Shown here: piece by piece, positions 24,101 to 39,100 of the stretch
How the letters are laid out: each line of letters starts with the position of its first letter
Position numbering within the stretch: the first letter of the stretch is position 1
Assembly (NCBI GenBank): GCA_037975125.1
Contig: CM075850.1
Coordinates: 67,794,390-67,858,389, forward strand
Source: Latrodectus hesperus
Taxonomy: Eukaryota > Arthropoda > Arachnida > Araneae > Theridiidae
Length of the DNA: 64,000 bases
Direction: 5' to 3'
Notes under the pieces: model-generated
Told to the model about the DNA's origin: nothing
The model's input: only the letters and a program-made list of their open reading frames with translations
The model's database searches: none
Program-made: the position numbers and the translations under genes

Positions 24101-27100
24101 ACAAGCTGCAGGTTGTTAACTAAATTAAATACACACACACATTAGCTTCATCTAAATGTGTAGTTTAGAATTCCCCCATTGCCTTTAATTTATTTCTCCG
24201 TTTTCAATTTTTAAACGAAAATGTATTAATTCTTAGACTAAAATAATTTTAATTATTTTTAGATTAAAAAAGTAATCTTACATTAAATTATTTTATTTGT
24301 ATTCATCGTTACTAAAGTTTAATTATCTTTAAATTAAGCTTTTAGATTTTATATTAGGTGGGTTTGAAATTAAATCTCAGAAGTATTTAAAAACTGACTT
24401 CGGGTGCATTTTCGAGTACCTGGAAAATATTCATTATATAAATCTTGTGTGTTATAAGTACGCTTTATGAAAACAATAAGCTATCAAATTTTCATATTTA
24501 CATTCATTGTCACTTTAATTTGTATGATTTGGTTTGGTTCTATTCCATGGATTTGAATTTCAATATCAAAAATTTATGCTACTCTGTAAATATTAATCAA
24601 ATAATTTATAATTAAAACACTGCTTTTTTAAGGAAATGCTTTTTGATAGGTGCTAAAACTAGTTTTAAAGTATGAAATACATAGAATGTAGTAAATAATA
24701 ATAGTAAATGAAATACATAGAATTTGCGTACAAGTGTTAACAATTTATATTATCTAAGCGCATAATTTTTAACACAGTACCAAAAATAAATTATACAAGC
24801 TCCATATGCTAATAATAATTATAAATTGGGTCATATTTTTTAAATTTTGAGAGGACCACCCTCAAGTGTTTTATATACAGTGAATATAGTTATTTTTAAT
24901 TTAGTTTATTAATAGATTAATAATATAATTAATATAACTTGTGAAAAATATTCGATGTTTGGATAAACTGCTTCTTTCAAATGACCTATCTCTAATTTGA
25001 TATTTTCATAATATTTTGGACACTATAGTTGATTTTATATGATTTAAAATTCTCAACCATGCAATTATTAAACACAAAAATTAATTACTATCAACTAATA
25101 CAAAAAAAAATTCACCAGCTTTGGTGACAAACTGATGCTACATACAAATGAAGTTGTTATTTTTCTTTTAACATCACACGATGATACTATATACGCATAT
25201 GTTAACAAATAAATACATCCGATCGTTAATGCTATTTTTAAGCCATCTCTATATCAGTTTAATGTAAAAATATTTTTCTTTTTTATTAGTTTTACAATTT
25301 TTAATTCTTATTTAAATTAATTAAATTATCATTTATATGACTACAATGACTGTATACAAATTATCATGGAATTTTAAAATCAATAGATGATAAAATTCAA
25401 CTATTCGTATGTATAGTTATGCATAACTCCATTTTGAAATTAAATTCATGGAATCAAGGACTTTAAAGGAACCAAAAAAATTTTCTCAGTCTACATTTTA
25501 CTTTTACACTTAAAAAAATTATCTAAAACCAAGAATTCAAGCAAAATAAATTTAAAAACAGTATTTGTATAATGTTCACTAATGAACACGTTTTAAATTT
25601 TATAAGAATTAAGAATTTTATACATGTTGGATCACATTTGAATGCTTTGTTCAACGAACGTGATGTTGAATTTCATAAATTAATAATAAGTAGAAAAAGA
25701 TAATTTTGATAAAAAAAAGTATTTTGGTAACATATTCAAAGCTATTTGCCTTATAGCCTTATATTAAATTTCATTCACCTTAGTGCAGTTTTCAATTTTT
25801 TTCTAGAACCAATTAATCTTGCAAATCTTGATTTCAGTATTCGATAAGAACATAATTAATGATCTCTTATAACTGCTCAAATGTTGAAAGACTCTCCTAT
25901 GCTCAAAAGAAAAATCCGGATGTCCGCTAGATATTGTTCATTTTCATCTTTAACCAACTGTTTTCGTGCAATGAAATAGTGACAAGGAACTTCCTCGTTA
26001 ACATGAATTTACGTCATGTAATCAGATTATTACTTTCCAATTCAATTGATTTTTATGCAACTTCTAAGAAAATTTACGAGGAAACTTTTTTTGCGATTTA
26101 TAATAAAAACAATCATGTTTTAAAACACGAATTCATTTAAGCATTCATTACTTTATATTACGCGTACTAAACATCTTTTATAATGCCTTTATTATTTACA
26201 TTGTGAAAATGTTATAAAACATTATGTTTTACTATTTTAAAATGGTTCTAAGTGCTTCAAATTATGGAAAACAATTCAAATGAAATTATTATAAAATTAT
26301 TTGTAGCTTTTTAGTAACCGAGAATAGTTGTGATTATTATTTCCTACAAACAGTATCCTTCAGACAGAAAATTTTAGCTAAGTGTACTAAATTTAATACA
26401 CAAACATAAATAAGCTCAAAGGATTAAGATATCATTTTTCTAATTGAAAATATATCTTATTGATGTCATTTTACACGAAAACATAGCAAATTTCAAGAAT
26501 AAAATACTTTAAGCAATACATGAATCTTTTATAAGTAATATAAAATCAAAAAAACTAAGAGATTTCTAGAATGGATGAACATTTTATGTCCATCCATTCT
26601 AGAAAAAATTTCAAAATGTGGATACGTGCAAAAAACATCGAGTACTTAGCGGAAAACATCTAGTTCCGTTAGTAGAACTTATGCCCATAATAAAATTGCT
26701 TAATGAAAACAAAAGGGCATGTTTCTGTGTCGTGAAACAATACTGCTAAAAGTGCCAAGGATCGGGATCTGAAAAGACCAGAGAATTAGGAGTTTAGTTT
26801 ACAAATGGACGTAAACCGCCACATCAATAGTCATTGAAGACGCCCAGACAATTGTTTTCACCTAAAAGCAGATGTATGACGCTTGAAGTCATAGCGCAAG
26901 TGCAGTATATTGAAACATGGGCGTTCCTTATATCACAATTTGGAAGGGTATACTGCATTTTTTCTCTTTAAGTTCTAGATTCTTGATATAGGCAAGTAAT
27001 ACATTCACATTTCGTTGCTACAATAGAAGGTATCTTGATTTGTATTGACTGTGGAGCATCCTTTAGCGGACAGGCACATTTCTAATTGTGAATGGAACAG

Positions 27101-30100
27101 ATAACACAGTCAGTCAGAAGCTAATATTGTACGATGAATAATGCCGTAAACTCAGAAAATATAAAACGAAGAAAATTAATAATTAATGTTAGTTAATTTC
27201 ATTAATTGTGAATTATTTTGTATGTTGGTCAATAAAAAATACTCATCTTGATCAAGTAAAAAATAAAACGACTTCTTCTTGAATAGTTAAGTGTAGAATA
27301 TTATTTCTTTTCTTAATATTTATGAAAAATAACAAAAAAATGGACTAAATACAAATGACTCCTAAATAACTTAATTAATACTAAGAGTTTTTGAATCTGA
27401 GAAAAATCCACGCATGCTTCACAAAGTATAGTTTCCTTTTAAAAAATCTTATGCACGAATGCATGACATTTATTACTGTGGTCCCTTTTTTATTCAAGAA
27501 ATAACTCTAAGTTATTTTATCTCTCATCATATTAAAAAAAAATCATGGGTATCATGATTTGCCATAGCCGTTTCCAGAATCCCTTGCTTTATTTTGTTAG
27601 CTGTATTTGTGATAATAATCATAAGGCTTTTGCTCAAAATTTTTTACAGAATGAATGTGTTATCACAATCACTTCTTTAATAATCGAAGCCTCATATTCG
27701 ATATAATGTCTATTTATAAGATTATTTAACGAATTCAATCAGTTTAATTCAATTCGACACAAAAAATTATTCTTCAATTTATCTAATACTGTAACAAAAC
27801 AAAAAAAAAAACTTTAACCAGTATATTCCGACAATGATCCTTGCTAAATTTTTTTGAAGAAGTTCCAATCCACAAAAACACCTTCTATAACTATGAAAAT
27901 CAATTAAAGTTTTATGAATTTTATCACAAAAATTCAAAGCATGCAAAACATAAGCGATATCATCTAAAAAATGAATGACAACGATGAGTAAATGGTTAGT
28001 TTTCAACTCGACATATAATCCAAAGGAATTTAAAAAATAAGATATTATTTTTATAATTAGTTTAAATTTTTTAAATTATTTTTTCTAAGTAAAATAAATT
28101 TAATGCTGGAATACCAAAAATTAACCGGATTCTAACTAGTCGTAGTATTAGTAAATAATAAATTATTAATAATAAATCGGATTAACAAAAATAGTAAAAT
28201 AAACAAAGAGGCCTATATTAAACGATACATATCTGCAAATAAAATGGAATTTGTATCAAACACTCCCAGTTATATTTTCAACTTTGATATGCTAAAAATA
28301 ACTCCTAAAAGGAAGTAGCAATAATTGAAAGTCGCAACATTTTTATTTTAAAAAAATGATATATGCTCTTTAAAGGAAACATCCTTTTTAAAGAGGAATT
28401 AAAATTAATTCCATCAAAAGGAAAAATAATACAGCGGGTTTTTTTTAAATTTATTCTTTTCTTATATTCATTCCCAACGGAATTTGTATAATGATTTTGT
28501 ACTCTACTATGAAGTGCTTTGATGGATATCTTTTAAAATAGGAATTTTTCTTAGAAACAAATTTTTTGACAAAAATAGATTATAAAATAACTTTTCTGAC
28601 AATATTTTTATCTAAGAAAATGGATCATAAGCAATCTTACAACTTTTATATTAATTTTTATCACAAAGTTTACGCTTTAAAAAATGTCACTATTTATTAA
28701 TAGTTAAATTAATTTTTTTATAAGTTTAATTTTATAATAAATGCTAATTTGATATTTTTTTACTTTTAAAGACACTTTCTTAAAGCACTAAAACATTAAT
28801 TAAATGTGCCAGAACACAAATATACATTGTTTTTAAGCACATAGGTAAAACAGAAGTACGAAATAATAAGCAAAAACTAATAAAGAGTAATTGAAAATTC
28901 TCTCATTAGCGGGATAATACAAGGTTCATCATGCATTATAAGAGAAACAGATGAATCTGACGATTTGCCCTTTTATTAAGTGTATCGCGAGTTATTTATA
29001 AAATTCTGTTACAAATACTCAAAAATAAACTCCTTACCAGGGCCTCTTGCTCCTCCTTTTGATAAGCGACCTAGTCTAAAAATAACAGCTCTCTCGTATT
29101 CCTGAACGACCTGTAATAAATAATTACATAGATAAAAGTCATATATGAAAAAATATCTACTATCATATGAGTTTTCCTTAATTTATTTTTTAAAATATTT
29201 ATAGAATAAGGTAATACATACTCCGAAAGACAATTTTCATGGCTTTTCTACAAATTTAAAAGGAAAAAAGTTTATATTGATAAAAATTAACTAAATTTTG
29301 ATGCTAACAAAACTAGTACGTACAAAGCCTTTTGATAATTAAACACCTAAACTTCTAGACGTTTTTATACATACGGTGAATAAAATCAAGACAGCATACG
29401 CAAAATGCTGCAAGACAAGCTTGTAAAAAGAAAATAGTAGACCGAAAAACAACCTCATTGAGAGAGAACGATGGATAATAAGATGTAAATTATAATATTG
29501 TTTTCAAATTTTGGAATTAAAGAAATTGAAATCACCTTCCCTTGTCAATTAAAATTAACTATCTATTATTAGAAATGCTGGTTATTACATAGTGACTGTT
29601 TTTCAACGTTCTTCCCATAGTTTCTTTACCTATCAAGATTGTGTAGACATAATAAAAAATCGTGATTTTAATCTACGTGATTTTAATCCAAATGTGATTC
29701 TATATCATGCACTCTAAATACTTTTTTTCTTGTATTTTATAGATTTCAGGCTTTCTTAAATGCATTACTTACAAATTTAAATCAAATATTCTTATTCTTT
29801 TCAAATGTTCTCAATAAATTTTGGATTTATAAATATCTCTACAGTTAATTTTAATATCGATTAAATTATTTTTCTTAAATTTTAATCTGTAAAGTCGAAT
29901 ATTTTTTTCAATATTTGAAATAATGTATTTTCGATTGTAAAATTAACATTCACCATCAGGAGTAAACTTTCAAAATAATACTATTAGATTTACAGCTAAA
30001 TATCATAAGTGTTTAACCAAGATAAAAGGAAATAATTAGCTTTTAGAGTTTTTTATAACTTATTTTTAAATTCAAATATTTAAAATTATATTTATTATTT

Positions 30101-33100
30101 GTCCTGCCTGTACAGCAATTTGTAAGATTACATTACTTTTTAGACTAAATTCTAATATTATTTTAAAACAATGTTATAAAATATTAAAATTAATAAATAA
30201 TTATGCTTTTCTATGAGAATTACTATATAGAGTCAAGCAATACAGTAATTGAAAAAAATCATGTGGATTTTAATAATTGATGTCATGAATATTTAAATGA
30301 AAATTTCGAAAATATTTATTTCCTTAAAAGACTTATCTTCAAAAAATTATATTCTTAACAAGTATCTGATTGATAACACATGTACGCACAGCCAAAACGT
30401 TATTAGTTAACACAAACATGAAAATAAATTAATAATTTCAAAGAGAAAATCAAGCAGCTTAAGAGCAAATCGAGTCAAATGATAAATAATTTTTACTTTT
30501 ATAACTAACCTAATCATAATACTGAAATTATCCAGCTTTCAGAGAAATAGTTAAACAAATTTATTCAATTTATATTAGTGGAATATAACTATACTAAACA
30601 ATTAAATTTAATGAAAACAGTAATGAATTAAAGATTTTTGTGTCGCAAAATTTTATTTTTTCACCAAAAACACAATCACTACCCTTCTCTCAAACATATT
30701 TAATATTTATATCTTAACTATATGTAGGCAATCGATTTTGAAACATTTTACCCAAATCACGAGAAACTACAGAGAAGCTCCGTAAAAACTTAATGCACTA
30801 AACGCTCAAAACAAAATGACTTTGTTGGCCGTCATAAATATTAAATACTTAATAACAAAATGATGTGCATCAGAGTTTTGCGCTTTTTCAATAAAAATCA
30901 ATCAATAGAAGCAGCATAAAATATTCTCAATACTGGGGGGAAGTTAAATGAAAATATATTGCTAAAATTATGATTCTGGTCAGTAATTTGGTACAAATGC
31001 AATCAATGCACAAAACATATAACAATATACATTCAAAAACAATTTATAAGCACTTTACAAAATGATAATTTTTGAGCTATGTTTATATCCATAAAATTTT
31101 GAGCTCTGCATTATAATTTAGTATGAAATGTTAACTTTAAATTAAAGTATTGAAACACGCAAATGCTGATATGGAAATAATAAACAATTATACATATAAG
31201 ACATCTAAAATAATCAATAATATGCAAAATGAATCAATTAAACTCATCTTTTTAATTCTTGTATTTGCATATATAATAAAAAAAACAAAGAATACATTAA
31301 TCGATATTAGTTTCTTGCTTAGATAAGGAAGAATATTAGCATCGTTTAATCGACCAATCACTGCTTTTGATCATTGAAAGCATTTCCGAATACCCATATA
31401 TTATTGCGAGTTATTTTCATCAAGAGTAAACTAAATTCCCAAGTCGAATGAGAGGAAGTTCCAAAAACTAAATACTTAGCATGATCATATGAGAAATAAA
31501 AAAGAAATATTCGTCTACAGTTGATGTAAAGTCTTCAAAAAAGGATCTTCAATTCCAGGAAGTTCAGTCTTATCTTGTGTTGAGTTATTAGAATTGAAAT
31601 GTATATAGCAATAACGTTAACCCGCTTCACTGTCAGAAGTGATTCATACTGTTATGAATATTAAAGAAAAAAATTTAAAAAAGATTGTAAAAATTTTCAC
31701 TGAGAGAGTTTTAAATTTAATTATGGAATGATGGATTATAAAAACGATGCTTTTGCTAATCATTTTAAACTATACTTTTATACGTAGAAACTCTAACAAT
31801 ACCCTCTTCACATCAACATCACAGCAATTTTTCGATCTACATTCCGTTAGGATCAAAGATAACCAAATGATTTTTTGTATCGAATTCTGAAGAAACATAA
31901 TGCCTCAAAAGAAAAATATTCCAAGGGAAAAATGTCTTAAATCTAGTACATAATTGTGAATGTAGTTTTTGCAAAATTTGTGCCTTGAAGAAGTATCATA
32001 TCTCTAAAAATAAACTGATATGAAAATCATCATTTTCTTTGCATGTGAAAGGAAAGATTAAGTTTTGAAACATTAAAGGCTGTGTGAGCAGATTATATGA
32101 ATATAACATGTTTTCTAGAAACATTATGCCAAAATAGAAAAAATTCAAATTTTGATGATTCAATTAATATAAATGATCGATTCATATAAGCACACAAAAA
32201 ATGTTCTACAAATTCTTATTGTTAGCAAAATTGTCTGATTATAAAAGTTGGCGAGTTATACAGATGTTTAACTATCTAATATTCATAACACTACTTGCAT
32301 ATGGATTGGTTTATTACAAATTAAAAGTGACATCTTAGCTTTTGTTGACTTAAACTTGGTCCTATCTTATATAAACAATAAAATTTACCTTTCTTTACTT
32401 TTATTTTGTTTCCCAGTGATCTATCTTACTTTTTATAACTTATCGGATTCTATAACACAATATCAAAAAATGTGAACTCTTTGAAACACACTATATAAAA
32501 AGTAAAAATTACACAAAACAAATGTTAAATATTTATTTTTAAATAACATTGTGGTGCATTAATGTGTATATCATCATGCGTGAAAAAGTAAATGAGCAAT
32601 TATACAGTTTCCAAATCTATAATCCCAACAAAATAATATATATTACTATGAATAATTTATTTCCTTGAGATAAGTTTTAAAAAATATACTACGTTGCATT
32701 AAAAACTAAACAAAAATTGAAACAATTTTCAACCTCGATAACCTCAAAGACATAACAGCAGAACTTTCTTCAGTTTAAAATTAAATATTATTTTCGGATC
32801 ATTGAAATGCTTAACATCAAACAATAAAATACTAGATAATATTTAAATTTAATGTGAAAGACTAACTGAAGTAAAATTCAAAAAATATGAAATGGAATAA
32901 AAATGTAAGAATATTGCTTGCAAACATACTATATAAATTTAATTTTAAAATTAAAAGCAGATATATTTCAAAATCTTTCCTTTCGATGCAGAATTCATTT
33001 ACTGATTCATATAACAAAACATTACAAGGGGTATAAAACTTTTATTCCAAAATAATGTTTCTCGTTTACGCGTAAGAACGATCAAAATTATTCAAAAAAG

Positions 33101-36100
33101 ATTCTTGTGAAACTGTGGGCAGCAATTGCATTACAGTTAACTTAAAATGTTAATTATTGCGTTTGAAAGAAACGGCCAAATTAAAAGCGCTCTATGGATC
33201 AGACGTCATTAAACTGATATACTGACTATTGTATATTAAATTAATGACCATTAAATCAAACATTCTTTACCTATCATATTTTTGTCAACCATTAATTGAC
33301 ATTGTAAACGTTTCTCATAAATTAAAATGAAATATTTAATGACAGTTGCATTATTATAACACATTATGTTACTTTTAAACAGTGAAAAATGTTGAAAATA
33401 TAACTTCAAAGTTAGGAAAATTATATTTAAGTTTTTAGCAAATTTAAAAAAGTATGAATTTTTTTATTTCAAAATTCGAATTGACAAATCTTGAATATTA
33501 TAGGTTTCGCAAGATATTGAATTCGAACATTCTGTAATTAGCAAATCAATCTATGTAAGTGCAAAATTAACTTATTCACATAAGCCTATTAAATTTATTT
33601 AAAATCTCTAAAATAGATAAATAAAGATTAAATGAAAGAGATGAGCATGAGCACACTTAAAAATGCGATTTAATAAAAAAATTGAATTAGAATAATTTAG
33701 TTCTTATTTATTAAGCATTAAATTAAAAACAATAAATTTTTTCAAAGATTTTTCAAAATACTGCTTACATTATAATTTTTCATTTTTAAAGCTTTTACTC
33801 ACAAACCTTAAGAAGACTAGTGAAGATTTTTTTTACTTTCTTAAATTCCATTTACCACTAATTCAAAATATTTACATTTAGATTAAAAATGAAGGGGACT
33901 TAAGTACTGTTATTATAAATTCAATCATTTTAAAAATAGCAATAAAATCCTTAAATTAATAATAATGAAATATAAATTAATTATTAAATGCGCTTTAATT
34001 TTATTAAAAATAATTTACACAGGATTCTTTCTATATACAAATTATTCGCAACAATTTTTCCGACTTAATGTATTTTGGTATGGCGGTCATGTATAAGATA
34101 TCTTCCATGTCAGACATTAAAACTTTGTTAACTATTTCTGGTTAAGAAGTTTTAACGATACTACATTGATTTCAGGTACTCCATTAATAAAGAAACTACT
34201 GGTAAATATACAACTCGAAAACACAATTCTTTAAGAAAAAAGACCAGCAGAGCAAAGTAATGACGATTTCGTCCAGATGTCCATCGATTTGCCAAGGTAC
34301 ATCAGCAGAGACAATATGATTGCAAACGCTGATACGTTCAACAAACAGAAACATTTTTGAAATGAAATAGGGAATAAGTATTACGAACCTCAAAAATTAA
34401 TTTTGTAAATTTTGATCAGTTTTCTACAAAATTCATTCGATGAGTGTTACAAGATTGAGAGCCTCATACTTATGATCTTCAAAATCAATAACTTCCAAAT
34501 CACGGGGTTGGAAAGAAAAACTTAATTTTCTGATTTTATTTCTATGAGATTGAATATGGGACTTAAAACGTTTAAAGCATAAGATCGCTGATTTTGAGGG
34601 ATTATTGGCAAGATTACATAGCGAACATCGTGAAAGGTATAGTTTTGATATTTTTCATGAAATTGATATAATAAAAGTAAATTTATATAATATCAGCTTT
34701 GGATTTTTGCGTAAAATTAGTCATATGATTAAGTTCGAAATATTAATCACAACTAATATTACTTCATGTATTGGTATATTAAATATAACAAAATTAATTT
34801 AATACAGACTTTGAATTTTAAAATTTCCACATATTTACCTATTTATTTGTTTATGATAGTTTATTAAAATAGAAAAATATCTAATGGACATACTATTTAT
34901 TATCTCATATATTGCTTCAATATTTATAGACAATACAATCTCTGAAATATTTTTCAATACTCTAAATATTTTAACTAGTCTAGAAAAATTATATAAGAAA
35001 ACTTTACATTCCTTTTTATTAGTAATTGGTGAATAAGATATCGAAAATAAAGGGTTACTTACAAAGAATTAAGTTCATTCTTCTTGTTTTAAAAATTATT
35101 TTCTTAATAATTTTAAACTTCCTTTCAACAATTTTTACAAGTTATTTCTTTTATTTTTAATATTAAATTGTTCGCTTTTAAAATATGTGAAATTTGTTAT
35201 TACTTAATAAAAAACTATTAATCTCTTACATTAACATATAAGACTTTCTTTTTTATTGTTTGTAAACAAAATATTCATTGAATTTTTTACTAGAATTCAA
35301 TAAATTTATTGGAATTCTAGTAAAAAATTCCAATTTTTTTTATGTTAGTACTGTTAGTAGTTTTTCTTTTTTGAAGCTTTTTACAGAAATTTCAAAATTT
35401 TATACAATTTTTCAATAAACAATTAAAAGTATTTTTTGTGTATAAACTTTAATAATTTATTGTAAAGCAATAAATCTGATATATAATTACAGTTTATTAA
35501 CATTAAAATTTTAAAAATTGACATTGATCACATTTCTCTAAAACTGCGGGTTTAATTATAAAAATCAAACAATTATAAAAAGAAATACTAAAATTTAAAA
35601 ACTTTTTCAAAAATGTATTTTTTAAATTTTTTAAAACATTAAAATTAATTGTAGAAAATTTAAACAAAAGTTACAAAACATGTTACTTTTAAAATTGAAA
35701 AAGTTACAAAAGATATAAGTTTACTATTAGAAGTTACTTCCTTTCTTAAATTTGAATGAAGTAATATTTTTATTAATGTATTTTAATAGTCTAAAGTGTT
35801 TTATTAACAGTATTTTGAAAAGATAAATAATTTTTGGAAAGAACGTTACCTTGAAACAAAAGAATAAAGATATTGGGAATGTGCAGACGACAATTAAGAA
35901 TGATATCCCAATTAAGAAGATGTCACAAATTCCTGGCGGTTCACCGCCTCCTACAAACAAGAAAATAAACATTATTAGAAATACATGCACATTTCAAGTT
36001 CAACTGACATTGAAATATTTCTCATTTTCCGTGAATTAATTAGGACTGATCATTGCCAGTCACTATACTAAACTTTATAACTAAGATGAATGTTTTTAAA

Positions 36101-39100
36101 ATTATGTAAATGAAGTTAAAAAATATTTTTCAGAAATATAATCGTTATATTCAAAATTATGTATAAAAATACAATGCTTTTAACAGAAATATATAATCAA
36201 ATATTATTATTTATTTAAATAAAGATTAGGATTAAAGTCAAAATATTATCAAAAATCTGCGTCTTGGGTTAATAATCGTATCTCAAAATTAAATTTATTA
36301 ACATATATCAAAACTGTAATCTTGATTTCAGATTTAATTTCATTGATTTTGAAGAAAACGGTCTAATTATTCAAATTTACTTATACATTATTATAAATGT
36401 CTGAGAAGATGAAATAAATATTACGTATGACTGTTATGTGAAATTATAAAACTAAGATCGACTGATGATACACGAAAAAAATTTACATCTGATTCACCAT
36501 ATTGTTTCAATAGTTCTAAATCATAATGATATTAAAAAATTCAAGAAATTAAAACATTTCTATCAAATATCAGAAGCAAATAGTATACAACAAATAGTGT
36601 TACTATATAAATGTCCTAATCTGCTGATAGAAATCCTTAAATTTTTACATCAAACTGAAGGTCAGAAATATTTGTGTTAAACTAACTTTTCATTTTATGC
36701 CGATTTCATCCAATTCTTCAATTATAATTTTCATTTAGAGAATTAGATTTAAATTAAACTATTTTTATTCCCTGATTAGTTAAATCCACATTGTATTACT
36801 AATAGCACATTTTGAGTTTTAAGAGTCTCCCTTCCTCTGACTTTCAGAACAAAATAATAAGTTCGATTGCTTCCGTTGTCGTGTATGTTAGCAGTGATTC
36901 AGAACTCGACGTTTTTGTGCACAACAAACACCCGAGGAGAATCAAACTGATACATTCCTGAAAGAAACAAGACTTAGATGCACTCATTAAAAATAAATAG
37001 AAATGTACTTTATTTCTTTAAAATGCCTTTCTAGACATCTTTTATTATAATTATAGAGATTAAACAGTAAAAATAAAACTAGAAATTCATAACCAATACT
37101 ATAAATTAAATATTCTAAGCAATAATTGATTCAAATATTCTAAGAACAGGAGAGAATTTGGAAAAAGTCACACCAAGATAATAAGAAACAAAAATATATA
37201 TTTCAAGATATTTATAATTTAAAAACTGAAATACATCAAGTTAAACTCACTCATTTACTTCTACCTGTAATTAACGTAATTTGATAACAGAGAAAGAAAG
37301 ACAATCCAGCATCATGGATTTTTTTAAAAAGATAAATTGAATTTGATCATACATAATGTTGAATATTCTTGACTAAAGATAAAAGGCGTGGAAAATAAGG
37401 AATTTAAAGATTGCACATTGTACGCAAAATTTATATCAATAAAACTACTCGTTACAAATTCAAAGGTTCAGTGGAGTATTTTGGGATTTTTTTATGTTTC
37501 TTTTAAATTAGAGATCTAAAAAATAATCTATGATATGAAACTTACAAAAATTAATATTTTCTACAACTTGAGCTTCTTTTTTGATGCATACTGTGCAATT
37601 AAATGTTCCTTGACACTTACGACAATTTCGATTGCATTTTAAACGGTTATATTCCTTAAAAATCTCTTAATCTTCATATCAAAGAAATCATTGCACACTT
37701 ACTTTTATCAAATAAACAAGAACGTTTTTATCCTCCTTATCCTCACAAAATATTCCTGTGCCAATATTTATTTTTAATCTTCAAATTTTTTTTTTTTTTT
37801 TTGCCTGATTGCAGTTCAATAATTTGATAGCAAAACAATTCCATTTTTCCCCATAAAGGGATGAAGCATGATACAAGTGACTTTATTTTTAAAAAATCTC
37901 TTGTATTTTTTTTAAATAAGCTATATTTATTTTATTTTTATACCCGTAGAGTTTTCCAAGTTCCAAACTATTACTGGTGATATATTTTTTGATGAATCAT
38001 ACGATAAAAACTATATACATGAGACAAAATAATTATAAACGTTTGAAATTATAAGTAAATTTTGGCCTTTTTAAAATAATAACACTTTTATGCTATACGT
38101 TTATTTTGCATTAAATCCAAACCATTTAAAAACACTAATTCAGATATTTATAGATATACAAATAAAATTATTTAACATATATGAATTATTCGGGGAATGT
38201 TGGTAAATACTAATCAAATAATTTCGGAAACGAGATTAGCAAAACACGATGTTTAAAAATAGCCACTTAAAGAACAGTTGTAAGCACTTCGGCATCTTGA
38301 AGCTCGTTGTCACTTCTCATAAACAAACCTGCCGTCAGACAGCTTTATCTTGAGAATTTTGTTTACTTTATTCAAGCAACAACGACTACGATGAACTCTC
38401 TCCGACTTTTCCGAGTTATGATTCTCGTTCGCGATTATTTTCGCGATTCTGCCCCATCACGATCCTCGACGCAAATAACGCTCAAGATATATTTAGAAAC
38501 ATGAAATTCATAACCGGAGATAGGAATTAGATGACTCTACATTTCTTAGGTACTTTGTTCAAGAAATGGAGGATATTCGAATACACTAATCATTTCATTC
38601 CTTAAATGTAAAGAAAGATTCAATAGTTGGTATGTGCAACACTTCAGCTTCGAATATGAATGTTTACGATGAATCTATAGCTACTTTAAGTCGCTGTCAC
38701 CAATCAAATTACACTGGGCGTAGCAAGTAGGACTATAGAATATAAAATTAAACTCAAAGCTATTAATATTATAGCATTAAAATATCATTTTGTCTCTGTT
38801 AGTAATCTAATCAAATTACTTGAAAGTTCTTAACATAAAAGTACAATGTGTAAAGCAACAAGTTAAATAATGTAGAAGAAAATGCAACGCAATAAAAAAG
38901 ATTAAAAATAATAAAAGGAACCTACAATTTTAATTTTTATTCTTTATTCAAAAATTAGTTATGTTTATAAAATTAATTTATTTTCTCACAAGACAAATTC
39001 TAAAATTTTTATACATTAAAAATAATTTACTCATTTATAAATAATTTTATTTACGTAGTAATCCCTAAAACAAAATTACAATGTATAATATTTTACAGAA

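Larger units (their letters stand above)
23569..29037 (-). other. Stomatin intron 3
   Basis: Donor CCTG|GTAAGG. AT-rich. It contains an imperfect direct repeat (about 23801-23850 and 23896-23940), a 15-bp-arm hairpin (26563-26605) and a less AT-rich unidentified block at about 26700-27120. I see no identifiable transposase. Confidence 0.85.

Noticed and set aside
36820..36965. - strand acceptor TTGTTTCTTTCAG followed by a short frame [18 protein letters not shown]
   Set aside because: It ends in a stop after 18 codons, has no usable donor, and is not a stomatin segment. It may be a poison exon or chance.
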